Assembly: GCA_964393605.1 (NCBI GenBank)
Contig: CAYMUL010000015.1
Coordinates: 21,546 to 85,545, forward strand
DNA: 64,000 bases
Direction: 5' to 3'
DNA from: CAYMUL01 sp964393605
Lineage (GTDB): Bacteria; Bacteroidota; Ignavibacteria; Ignavibacteriales; Ignavibacteriaceae
The notes below the pieces were generated by a model, which did no database searches, had not been told where the DNA came from, and saw only the letters and a list, made by a program, of their open reading frames with translations. Positions 34,263 through 42,134 of the stretch are shown in pieces. The position numbers were made by a program, and so were the translations under genes. Positions within the stretch are counted from its first letter, which is position 1; each line of letters opens with the position of its first letter.

Positions 34263-34554
34263 ATAATCATGAGCAAAAAGAATATTATGAAGATAAAGAG
34301 ATAAAACAACCATTCAAGCATGGTGCAAATATAGATAAAAGAAAACAAAAAATGGGGCACGTTTGAAAGTCGAAGAAAATCATAGTCAGCATTGTAGCTT
34401 ACGCGAGTGTCAATCAACTAAAACCCGCCCAAATTTTTTTTGATTAACCTCCAACCCAATTATGTTCGCCGGTTAATTTATATATCCACTTTTTCCTTTT
34501 CCCAATTTTCCATAAAAACATTTATTAAACTCCCCGCCCAACAAGCGCGGCAAA
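34263..34554. other. Spacer between foldback copies
   Basis: About 290 nt, AT-rich. A possible 35-codon membrane peptide reads on the minus strand from 34321 into copy A, but it lacks a ribosome-binding site and its end lies in repeat sequence, so I do not call it a gene. Confidence 0.4.
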
Positions 34555-34765
34555 TACATTCTCGACGCCTTGCGGTTACACGGAATTCTTTTTTACCGCG
34601 CAATAGCATCTTTTGGTTACACGGAGAGACACGAAGATTTTTCACAGATATACACGGAGTTGCAAAATTCTCTGTGCAACTTTGTGCCTCCTCAGTGGAA
34701 CTTTGTGTAACTTACTTTTTTTTCCGCAAACTGCGCAATGTTATACAGAAACCTCGCCGCAAAAA
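34555..34765 (+). repeat. Foldback repeat, copy B
   Basis: Same unit as the copy near 34.0 kb: shared entry CGGAATTCTTTTTTAC, the core with GTTACACGGAGAGACACG and AACTTTGTGTAAC, then TTTTTTTTCCGCAA and a shortened tail. It abuts copy C directly. Confidence 0.8.
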
Positions 34766-34993
34766 CCTTCGCGAACTTTGGTTACACGGAGAGACACGAA
34801 GATTTTTCACAGAGTTACACGGAGTTGCAAAATTCTCTGTGCAACTTTGTGCCTTCTCAGTGGAACTTTGTGTAACTTACTTTTTTTTCCGCAAGATGCG
34901 CAATGTTATACAGAGACATCTTCGCAACAACTGCGAAATGAAAAATTAATCCTTTGAGTGATCGCGTAAAGGATTTCTATTCTTGCACGGAAA
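34766..34993 (+). repeat. Foldback repeat, copy C
   Basis: Third copy, with the complete tail ending TTGCACGGAAAT, like the first copy. It ends 12 nt from the stop of the neighbouring lipoprotein gene on the minus strand, so the element may act as its 3' structure. Confidence 0.8.
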
Positions 34994-35005
34994 TGCAACA
35001 GCTAA

Positions 35006-35722
35006 CTATGGTAAGAATTTATCTTCCGACGGATTTGAAAATATGCCATAGAAATCAGGGAATTTAACCGAAGCGGAAGCCCCGGAGTGATCGTACACGG
35101 TTATAGAAATATCGCTAACAAACAATTTAACATATGTTACATAAACATCGCGCGGAGCCGGCAATGCGGGTGGATACAAACCAAAATGCTCAAACGCCGT
35201 AAGATAAGTATATCCTGAATAGCACGGTTTCACCGAAGCTCCAAAAACATCTCCATGACTCTCAATACCATTGTCAGTTAATACAAAATAGTAAAGATAT
35301 GCCGAATAAACTCCATTGTTACCGCGATGAATTCCCTTATTTGAAATGTTGAAAGTCATCTTTTTTAAGAAAGGAGTAACATTAATTGTATCCATATCAG
35401 CATAGAATGGAGTGCTGCATTCATTAGTAGAATCATCCGGGCGGACGATGAGGGAAACGATATTTATTTTTTCAATGTTCAATACAACAGCCGCAATATC
35501 GTCTTGTCCATCTTCATCTCCAACGATGACCCAGGGTATCGGCATTTCATTTTTGAATTGGCTTAAGCTATCATATTCATGACTTGAAAGGAGAATCTGA
35601 GGCGGATGATTTTCCCCTTTGGCATTATCCTCAAAAATATTTGTTGTCGTTTCCACACACCCGGATATTAGCGTAAAGATTGTAACTATTATCCATAACG
35701 ATATCGTTTTATAAAATTTCAT
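35006..35722 (-). CDS. Hypothetical lipoprotein
   Basis: 238 residues from the ATG at 35722, chosen because AAAGGAGG lies 9 nt upstream; a longer frame to 35797 has no such site. The lipoprotein signal ends LISGC (MKFYKTISLWIIVTIFTLIS before the Cys). The mature part is extracellular-like, with WVIVGDEDGQDDIAAVVLNI and SVKPCYSGYTYL; no family recognised. DEDGQDD resembles calcium-binding acidic loops. It has its own promoter at 35811-35841 and ends beside a foldback repeat. Confidence 0.75.
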   Translation of the reverse strand: MKFYKTISLWIIVTIFTLISGCVETTTNIFEDNAKGENHPPQILLSSHEYDSLSQFKNEMPIPWVIVGDEDGQDDIAAVVLNIEKINIVSLIVRPDDSTNECSTPFYADMDTINVTPFLKKMTFNISNKGIHRGNNGVYSAYLYYFVLTDNGIESHGDVFGASVKPCYSGYTYLTAFEHFGLYPPALPAPRDVYVTYVKLFVSDISITVYDHSGASASVKFPDFYGIFSNPSEDKFLP

Positions 35723-35810
35723 TTTGAAATACCTCCTTTTAAAACATTCATTAGATTTTTTTATTTCCGGGATTTCTGCACCGGTTATAATTTCCATATT
35801 TGATTTACGA

Positions 35811-35841
35811 CAAAGTTAAACAGAAAAGTCTTTCATGCAAA
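35811..35841 (-). promoter_or_regulatory. Promoter of the 35.7-kb lipoprotein
   Basis: Minus strand TTTG (35841-35838), 19-nt spacer, TAACTTTG (35818-35811). The surrounding CTGTTTAACTTTG is repeated at the restriction operon promoter near 63.68 kb. Confidence 0.65.
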
Positions 35842-36267
35842 TCCATTTTTATAAGGCAAGCAGTGAAATTCACTTTACAGTTTGAGTGATGAGTTATAGC
35901 ATGACACAACACATGAATATGTGTTTGTATCTTGTGCATGCTTCAGCAACAATTTTAGAAAATGTAGATAAAATGTTCTCGGTAAAAAAAGGAAGATTGC
36001 GTTTTTTTTAATTCAGAGTTGTCGAACATGATCAACAATATTTCAATCTTAATATTAACTGATGTTACGCAAAACTACCAATAGCAGACTGATGACACAG
36101 ATACTACTGATTTTCACAGATTTCTATCTGCGAATATCAGTCAAAATCAGTGTTCTATTTCAAATCATGATAGTCACGAGAATCGGATAATCCGAGCGGC
36201 CGCATAACTTTTTGTTGACTAATTGAAATCCCACTCGCATCCCAACTTTCAATTTGAAAAAAGTATT
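35842..36267. other. Intergenic region with a direct/inverted ATCTG-CAGAT motif
   Basis: No gene supported. At 36090-36160 there is a repeat-like stretch with CAGATTTCTATCTG (a short hairpin) flanked by two related blocks, TACTGATTTTCA and GTCAAAATCAGTG. The rest is AT-rich and without clear signals. Confidence 0.5.
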
Positions 36268-36792
36268 TTACCGCAGCGATGCACAAGCATGACAGTAGTC
36301 TTCTCCTTTAATATCAACCTCATCAACGGTTGAGGAAGAGTGCATAACACAAAACCAATCGCGGCAGTGTTTCAAACCGAATGTGTGTCCGAGTTCGTGG
36401 AGTAATTCTTTTTTAAAACGTTGCAAAAGTTTCATCTCATCTTTTTCTAATCCGTAAAACTCATTGTGCAATCTGCTCGTTGAAACAATCGCCGCTTTCC
36501 CGGAAAGTTGCGCTTCACCAAATACAAAGGTTAAAACGGGAACGAATAAATCAAGTTGAGTTATCACAATTATCTTTTCATAATCGCGAGAGAAATTTTT
36601 AAATGCATGTTCTAATATTTTTGTTGAGTAATACTGATTCCTACTCCGATCAAATATTTCAGATTGCGAAATGGAACTAAGATTTTCAATCGAACATTTG
36701 AAATTGAATTTCAGTTCCAGCAAATTTCTTGCAAACTCCAAAAGCTCGCGGTTAGAAAAATCGAACTGAACAATTGCACAATTATGCATCAC
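36268..36792 (-). CDS. Archaemetzincin-type zinc metallopeptidase
   Basis: 174 residues. The motif HELGHTFGLKHC (132-143) is followed by Cys148, Met150 and Cys167-x-x-Cys170, matching the archaemetzincin pattern HExxHxxGxxHCx4CxM...CxxC. It combines an active-site zinc (His132, His136, His142, Glu133) with a structural Cys4 zinc site. There is no signal peptide, so it is probably cytoplasmic; natural substrates of bacterial members are not established. It starts one base after the response-regulator stop and so belongs to that operon. Confidence 0.9.
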   Translation of the reverse strand: MMHNCAIVQFDFSNRELLEFARNLLELKFNFKCSIENLSSISQSEIFDRSRNQYYSTKILEHAFKNFSRDYEKIIVITQLDLFVPVLTFVFGEAQLSGKAAIVSTSRLHNEFYGLEKDEMKLLQRFKKELLHELGHTFGLKHCRDWFCVMHSSSTVDEVDIKGEDYCHACASLR

Positions 36793-38130
36793 TCAATTCT
36801 TTAGTCTATACTTGCTGATCTTATTGTAAAGCGTAACGCGATCAATTTTGAGTGCCGTTGCCGAGCGTGAAATATTCCAATTATATTTATTCAGAATTTT
36901 TTTAATGTGGATTCTCTCCATATCTGCAAGGGTTTCGGCGTTATTGTTGTAATCATTATTCGCGCGTATCGGCAAATCCTTTGCGGTTATTAAGGGCGGT
37001 TTCCCGATAACCATTGCCCGCTCGATTGCATTTTCAAGTTCGCGCACGTTCCCGGGCCAATTGTGATTCATTATTATCTCCATCGCATCAGGCGAAATTG
37101 AAGTAAATGTTTTGTTCATCGCACGTGAAAATTTTGCAATGAAGAAATTTGCAAGCAATGGAATGTCGGTTCTTCTTTCGCGAAGCGGAGGTACATAAAT
37201 TGTGAAGACATTTAATCTGTAATAAAGATCTTCTCTAAATTTATTTTCTTCCACAAGTTTTTCGAGAGAATCATTCGTCGCGGAAATCAATCTGAAATTT
37301 ACTTTTACAAATTCATTTCCACCGATGCGATTGAACTGCTTTGTTTCAAGTGCGCGCAAAAGTTCAACTTGCATTTTAGGAGAAACACTTCCAACTTCAT
37401 CGAGAAACAGAGTGCCGCCGTCAGCCATTTCAATTTTTCCTTTGCGCCTGTATTGCGCACCGGTGAACGCGCCCTTTTCATGTCCGAACAATTCACTTTC
37501 AAGCAAACTTTCGGCAAACGCTCCGCAATTAACGGGAATGATTGGATAATATTTTCGCGGCGAGTTGACGTGTATCGCCTTGGCAATTAATTCTTTTCCC
37601 GTTCCGCTTTCTCCGCGAATCAACACTGTTGTATCCTGTTTTGAAACCATGTTGATCAGATCAAAAACTTTTTTTATCTCTTCGCTTTCGCCGATGAGAT
37701 CATCGAGCCGAATCATCTCATCGATGCTTGTTTTCAGAACTAAATTTTCTTTACTTAACTTTTTATGATTGAGTGCGCGTTCGATTAGATGAGAAAGTTC
37801 ATCGGGATCGACGGGCTTTGTAACATAATCGAAAGCACCGTTCTTAAGTGCTTGAACAGCAGTCGGAACCGATGCGAACGCGGTAATAATTATCACGACA
37901 CACTCGGGATCAGTAATTTTTATTTTATCGAGAAGTTCGAGCCCGCTCATCTTCGGCATTTTAATATCGGCGAGAACAATATCCCATTTCCCCGGAGAAA
38001 ATTTTTCAAGTACGTCGAATGCATCTTCAAATGTATCAACTTCAAACCCATCTTCTTCAAACCAATGTTTGAGAGAATTGCGAACGATTTCTTCATCGTC
38101 AACGATTAATAATTTATTATTCTTATCCAT
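36793..38130 (-). CDS. Sigma-54-dependent response regulator (NtrC family)
   Basis: 445 residues in three domains. The receiver (1-120) has the phosphorylated Asp55 in IVLADIKMPKMSG. The AAA+ domain (about 140-370) has Walker A GESGTGKELIAKAI, the sigma-54 contact loop GAFTGA and DGGTLFLDEVGSV. The Fis-type helix-turn-helix is at the end (NISRSATALKIDRVTLYNKI). It activates sigma-54 promoters when phosphorylated, presumably by the sensor kinase whose gene overlaps it by 8 nt. Target genes are not identifiable here. Confidence 0.96.
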   Translation of the reverse strand: MDKNNKLLIVDDEEIVRNSLKHWFEEDGFEVDTFEDAFDVLEKFSPGKWDIVLADIKMPKMSGLELLDKIKITDPECVVIIITAFASVPTAVQALKNGAFDYVTKPVDPDELSHLIERALNHKKLSKENLVLKTSIDEMIRLDDLIGESEEIKKVFDLINMVSKQDTTVLIRGESGTGKELIAKAIHVNSPRKYYPIIPVNCGAFAESLLESELFGHEKGAFTGAQYRRKGKIEMADGGTLFLDEVGSVSPKMQVELLRALETKQFNRIGGNEFVKVNFRLISATNDSLEKLVEENKFREDLYYRLNVFTIYVPPLRERRTDIPLLANFFIAKFSRAMNKTFTSISPDAMEIIMNHNWPGNVRELENAIERAMVIGKPPLITAKDLPIRANNDYNNNAETLADMERIHIKKILNKYNWNISRSATALKIDRVTLYNKISKYRLKN

Positions 38131-39748
38131 GATTCACTTCCTCTCTGTTTTTAATTTCAGATTGCGAAAGAGGCAAACTAATTTTTACTGTTGTGCCTTC
38201 ATTCACAATGCTGTTAATGTTAATTGTTCCGTTGTGCTGCTTGACAATTCCGTACGCAACCGATAAACCCAAACCGGTTCCCTTGCCTTCTTTTTTTGTT
38301 GTAAAGAAGGGTTCATAAATTTTGTTTATCACTTCGGGAGGAATTCCACAACCGCTATCGGCAATTATAATCTCAACATCATCTTCATAAACCGAAAGAA
38401 CTATTTTCAACTTACCTCCTTCATTCATCGATTCGACTGCGTTAATCATGATAGCAAGTAACAGTTGTTGAATATGATCTTTGTCGCAATGAATTATTAT
38501 CTCTTCATCGGGAATAATTTTTTCAAGTTGAATATTGTTTATAGTTAGATGATGGCGAATAAGTAATAAACAGTGATCGAGAATTGCATTCAGACTATTC
38601 GCCTCAATTTTATTTTCGGATGTGTGTGAAAAGAGCAAAAGATTTTTCACAATCTTTCCGCATCTATCAGATTCGCGCGCAATTAATTGCAAGTATGAGA
38701 TTAGTGTTGAATATTTATCTGCCTCTCCGCCGGTTATCAATTTTTTTGTAATGAGTTTGCTGTAAGTTAAAATTCCTTCGAGTGGATTGTTCAACTCGTG
38801 TGCAACTGTTGCAGAAAGTTTTCCGAGCGATGCAATTTTTTCGAGTTGAACCATGTTTCCATAAATGCTTTTCAGTTCTTCTGTTTTTTCATTTACCTTT
38901 TCATTTAATTTTTCATTCCAAGATTTTATTTCACTATATGCTTTATTAAGATTTTCCGACATCATGTTGAAGTTGTTGGTCAATAATCCGAATTCATCGT
39001 TCGAAGAAATATCCATCGAGTATTCCAGGTTTCCCGAGCTGATTTCGTTCGTCGCTTTTATCAGTTCTTTTATTCGAAGATGAAGTAATATCCAGATAAA
39101 CAAACCGGAAAAAATTGAAATCAGCAGCGTGATAACTATTGATGAAAATAATTGGTTACTTTTGCTGAGAGCAATTTCTTTATCCGCATTTGCGAGGGAC
39201 ATTTGTACATCAAGCACGCCCAGAATTTCTATACTTTTAGGATGAACATGGCACTCTGCAGAAGAGCATGCATCCTCATTGCGAATAGGATTGATAAGCC
39301 CGAGAACGCGGTTTCCTTTTTCGTTTTTGAAAATTCTTATTCTCTCTTTGTTAGTTAAATCTGATCGTGGTTTTGAAACTGCATGACATGGTGAACAAGA
39401 TTCCGACTGCATATCGGCGCTGCTGAAAATTTCTTCATCCTTTGTAGAAAAAATAATCTCCCCTCTTTTATTGTAAATGCGAATTCCTTCAACTCCGGGT
39501 TCATCGCCGACGGTTTGAATTATTTGATGAACATCTTCTCTTCTGTTTAATAGCATACCATAACGGGTGGAACGTTTTATAATATCACTATTTCTTATTG
39601 CTGAAATTTCGATGAGGTTCATTATTTGCTGCTCTTGTTTGCTAATAGAATAGTATGTGTTGATTGTAAAAATTATCAACAGAATTACTAATAGACTGAC
39701 GAAAAGTCTAAAAGCCAACGAGTGGAATATGGAGTATCGGAGTTTCAT
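38123..39748 (-). CDS. Membrane sensor histidine kinase with heme-c-type motifs
   Basis: 541 residues. Transmembrane helices at about 12-32 and 201-223 enclose a periplasmic domain. That domain carries CSPCH (118-122), a standard covalent heme c site, and CSSAECH (161-167), a CX4CH variant. HAMP follows, then a coiled coil, the phospho-acceptor ATVAHELNNPLEGI, and the ATPase motifs DSGCGIPPEV and GKGTGLGLSVAYG. It probably senses redox state or a gas ligand through the heme and phosphorylates the downstream NtrC-type regulator. Confidence 0.93.
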   Translation of the reverse strand: MKLRYSIFHSLAFRLFVSLLVILLIIFTINTYYSISKQEQQIMNLIEISAIRNSDIIKRSTRYGMLLNRREDVHQIIQTVGDEPGVEGIRIYNKRGEIIFSTKDEEIFSSADMQSESCSPCHAVSKPRSDLTNKERIRIFKNEKGNRVLGLINPIRNEDACSSAECHVHPKSIEILGVLDVQMSLANADKEIALSKSNQLFSSIVITLLISIFSGLFIWILLHLRIKELIKATNEISSGNLEYSMDISSNDEFGLLTNNFNMMSENLNKAYSEIKSWNEKLNEKVNEKTEELKSIYGNMVQLEKIASLGKLSATVAHELNNPLEGILTYSKLITKKLITGGEADKYSTLISYLQLIARESDRCGKIVKNLLLFSHTSENKIEANSLNAILDHCLLLIRHHLTINNIQLEKIIPDEEIIIHCDKDHIQQLLLAIMINAVESMNEGGKLKIVLSVYEDDVEIIIADSGCGIPPEVINKIYEPFFTTKKEGKGTGLGLSVAYGIVKQHNGTININSIVNEGTTVKISLPLSQSEIKNREEVNHG

Positions 39749-39771
39749 TATAATCTCTCATATCTTCTATT

Positions 39772-39802
39772 CAAACTTATTGATAATAAAATTCTCTCAC
39801 AA
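39772..39802 (-). promoter_or_regulatory. Promoter of the sensor kinase operon
   Basis: Minus strand TTG (39802-39800), 20-nt spacer, TAAGTTTG (39779-39772), a close fit to the FCB consensus, about 25 nt before the kinase ATG. Confidence 0.65.
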
Positions 39803-39941
39803 CGATTGCTATTTATCGAGCAAATGATAAATCACACTCAAAAATAAATTTGAATGAACGATTAATTTATATTTGGAAATAATTAAGATGTACCTTAATA
39901 TTGCAACCAATTATTTACAAATACCTAAATTATTAAAGCAA

Positions 39942-40397
39942 ATGCCAACAGACGACTTAGATATTAAACTGCTAAATCTTTTACAAACGAACGGAAGAAT
40001 CAAAAGGAACGAGCTCGCCGAGATGGTCGGGCTTTCACTTCCCGCCGTCAGCGATAGATTAAATAAACTTGAAGAAAAAGGAATTATCGAAAAATATTCC
40101 ACCGTGATTAATCGCAAAAAACTCGGTTATGATATTATGACTTTTATTATGGTCGTCAGCGATTCATCCAAACAATATAAAGGATTGACAACAAAAGCGG
40201 AGAAACATCCGGCGATACTTGAGTGTCATGCAATTCTCGGCGAAGGTTCGCATCTCTTAAAAGCAATAGCAAAAGATACTGCCGACCTTGAAAAACTTTT
40301 GAGCGAAATTCAAACCTGGCCCGGCGTTCACGCCACTAATACTTTATTTGTTCTTTCGACAAACAAAGAAACAACCGAAATAAAATTGACATCATAA
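39942..40397 (+). CDS. Lrp/AsnC-family transcriptional regulator
   Basis: 151 residues from the ATG at 39942 (MPTDDLDIKLLNLLQTNGR), which gives the family N-terminus. Earlier in-frame starts at 39873 and 39888 add unrelated residues, and TATATTTG at 39868-39875 may be the -7 element. The helix-turn-helix is KRNELAEMVGLSLPAVSDRL; the C-terminal RAM domain (about 70-145) binds amino acids. It precedes glnA by 37 nt on the same strand, which suggests it regulates nitrogen assimilation in response to an amino acid. Confidence 0.9.
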   Translation: MPTDDLDIKLLNLLQTNGRIKRNELAEMVGLSLPAVSDRLNKLEEKGIIEKYSTVINRKKLGYDIMTFIMVVSDSSKQYKGLTTKAEKHPAILECHAILGEGSHLLKAIAKDTADLEKLLSEIQTWPGVHATNTLFVLSTNKETTEIKLTS

Positions 40398-40434
40398 TTT
40401 TTAATTTACTAATCAACAACTATAGGAGGACTCT

Positions 40435-41862
40435 ATGCCCAAAACATTATCAGAATCAGAAAAAATTTTGAAGTTCATTAAGGATAATAAAATTGAATTT
40501 GTGGATTTCAAGTTCATGGATATACCCGGACAATGGCAACACTTCACCGTTCCAACAACTAATTTTAATGAAGGTTCTTTCGAAGACGGCTATGGCTTCG
40601 ATGGTTCTTCTATTCGTGGATGGAAAGCTATTAATGAAAGCGATATGCTTATCATTCCCGATGCAAATACAATGATGGTTGATCCATTCATCGAACGACC
40701 AACTATCTCTCTCATCTGCGATGTGTATGAACCAGCAACAAAAGAAAAATATTCACGATGCCCGCGTAATATTGCGCAAAAAGCGGAAAGACATTTAATG
40801 TCAACCGGAATTGCAGATACAGTTTATTTTGGTCCCGAAGCCGAGTTTTTCGTTTTCGACGATGTAAGATTTGATAGCCAACCCAACGCAAGTTTTTATA
40901 TGGTTGATTCTATCGAAGGCAAATGGAATAGCGGGCGAGAAGAAAATCCAAACCTCGGATACAAACCTCGTTTTAAGGAAGGATATTTTCCAGTTCCGCC
41001 GACTGATTCTCTCACCGATCTTCGAAATGAAATGGTGAATAATTTAATTGCCGCCGGTATCGATGTCGAAGCACAGCATCATGAAGTTGCAAGCGGCGGG
41101 CAGTGCGAAATTGATTTGCGCTTTGCGCCTTTAGTAAAAGCGGCGGATCAACTTCTTCTCTTCAAATACATTGTAAAGAATACTGCAAAGAAAAATAACA
41201 AGACAGTAACTTACATGCCCAAACCAATCTTCGGCGATAACGGAAGCGGAATGCACGTTCACACAAGTCTGTGGAAAAATGGTAAACCTCTTTTTGCAGG
41301 AAGCGGTTACGCAGGTCTTAGTGAAATGGGGCTTTATTTTATTGGTGGATTACTCAAACATGCGGCATCGTTACTTGCGTTGACAAATCCTACAACAAAT
41401 TCTTACAAAAGATTAGTGCCTGGATATGAAGCGCCGGTGAATCTTGCATATTCTCAAAGAAACAGAAGTGCGTCAATCCGTATTCCGATGTATTCATCTT
41501 CACCAAAAGCAAAGCGTGTAGAATTCAGATGCCCCGATCCATCGTGCAATCCATATCTTGCTTTCTCTGCAATGTTGATGGCAGGGTTGGATGGAGTAAT
41601 TAACCGCATCGATCCGGGCGATCCGCTCGATAAAGATATTTATGATATGGAACCGGAAGAATTAAAACATGTTCCTTCGACTCCGGGAAGTTTGAATGAA
41701 GCATTGAAAGCTCTCGAGAACGATCATGAATATTTATTGAAGGGAGACGTTTTCACCGAAGATGTAATTTCTACATGGATAAAATATAAAATGGAAAAGG
41801 AAGTAAAGCCGATGGCACTTCAACCGCATCCGTATGAATTTTCACTTTATTATGATGTGTAA
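40435..41862 (+). CDS. glnA: Glutamine synthetase type I
   Basis: 475 residues, the GSI length. Blocks: FEDGYGFDGSSIRGW (ATP and glutamate region), YFGPEAEFFVFDD, KPIFGDNGSGMHVHTSLWK, and NRSASIRIPMYSSSPKAKRV. The loop DPLDKDIYDMEPEE retains the Tyr that is adenylylated in GSI-beta enzymes. It condenses ammonia with glutamate using ATP. The ribosome-binding site AGGAGG is strong. It follows an Lrp regulator and has a clear terminator. Confidence 0.97.
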   Translation: MPKTLSESEKILKFIKDNKIEFVDFKFMDIPGQWQHFTVPTTNFNEGSFEDGYGFDGSSIRGWKAINESDMLIIPDANTMMVDPFIERPTISLICDVYEPATKEKYSRCPRNIAQKAERHLMSTGIADTVYFGPEAEFFVFDDVRFDSQPNASFYMVDSIEGKWNSGREENPNLGYKPRFKEGYFPVPPTDSLTDLRNEMVNNLIAAGIDVEAQHHEVASGGQCEIDLRFAPLVKAADQLLLFKYIVKNTAKKNNKTVTYMPKPIFGDNGSGMHVHTSLWKNGKPLFAGSGYAGLSEMGLYFIGGLLKHAASLLALTNPTTNSYKRLVPGYEAPVNLAYSQRNRSASIRIPMYSSSPKAKRVEFRCPDPSCNPYLAFSAMLMAGLDGVINRIDPGDPLDKDIYDMEPEELKHVPSTPGSLNEALKALENDHEYLLKGDVFTEDVISTWIKYKMEKEVKPMALQPHPYEFSLYYDV

Positions 41863-41887
41863 ATAATTTCCTATTTTTTTATTTAAG

Positions 41888-41926
41888 AATCACTTCGTTT
41901 CATTCAGAGGCGAAGTGATTTTTATT
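41888..41926 (+). terminator. Rho-independent terminator of glnA
   Basis: AATCACTTCG pairs perfectly with CGAAGTGATT around a 13-nt loop, followed by TTTATTTT. Confidence 0.88.
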
Positions 41927-41949
41927 TTAGTTCAATTCCCCTCCAAATC

Positions 41950-42045
41950 AGATCAAACCACTTCTTACTCTTACTCTTATTCTTATTCTTCTTCTTACAC
42001 TTATTTATCTCCCGAAGGGAGACACTTACACTTAATCTTTATATT
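41950..42045. repeat. CTTACT-rich microsatellite with a hairpin repeat
   Basis: A run of TTCTTAC/TCTTAC units is followed by TCTCCCGAAGGGAGA, a 6-bp hairpin with a 3-nt loop, and CACTTACACTTA. The same block occurs inverted at about 56.71-56.76 kb and 56.87-56.91 kb. Confidence 0.8.
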
Positions 42046-42134
42046 ACCGCCCGTGTAAAAAAATATTTTTTCATCGGGAAGATTATTATTTTTCGTAAAA
42101 CTAATTAATTCACTCAATAAATATCGGAGTAAAA

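Noticed and set aside
34214..34321. Possible 35-residue membrane peptide on the minus strand
   Set aside because: Its end lies in repeat sequence shared with 34.98 kb and there is no ribosome-binding site; TATATTTG just upstream could be chance.
34440..34957. 169- and 114-codon frames over the foldback repeats
   Set aside because: The predicted proteins are tandem copies of one repeat translation with no family match or ribosome-binding site.
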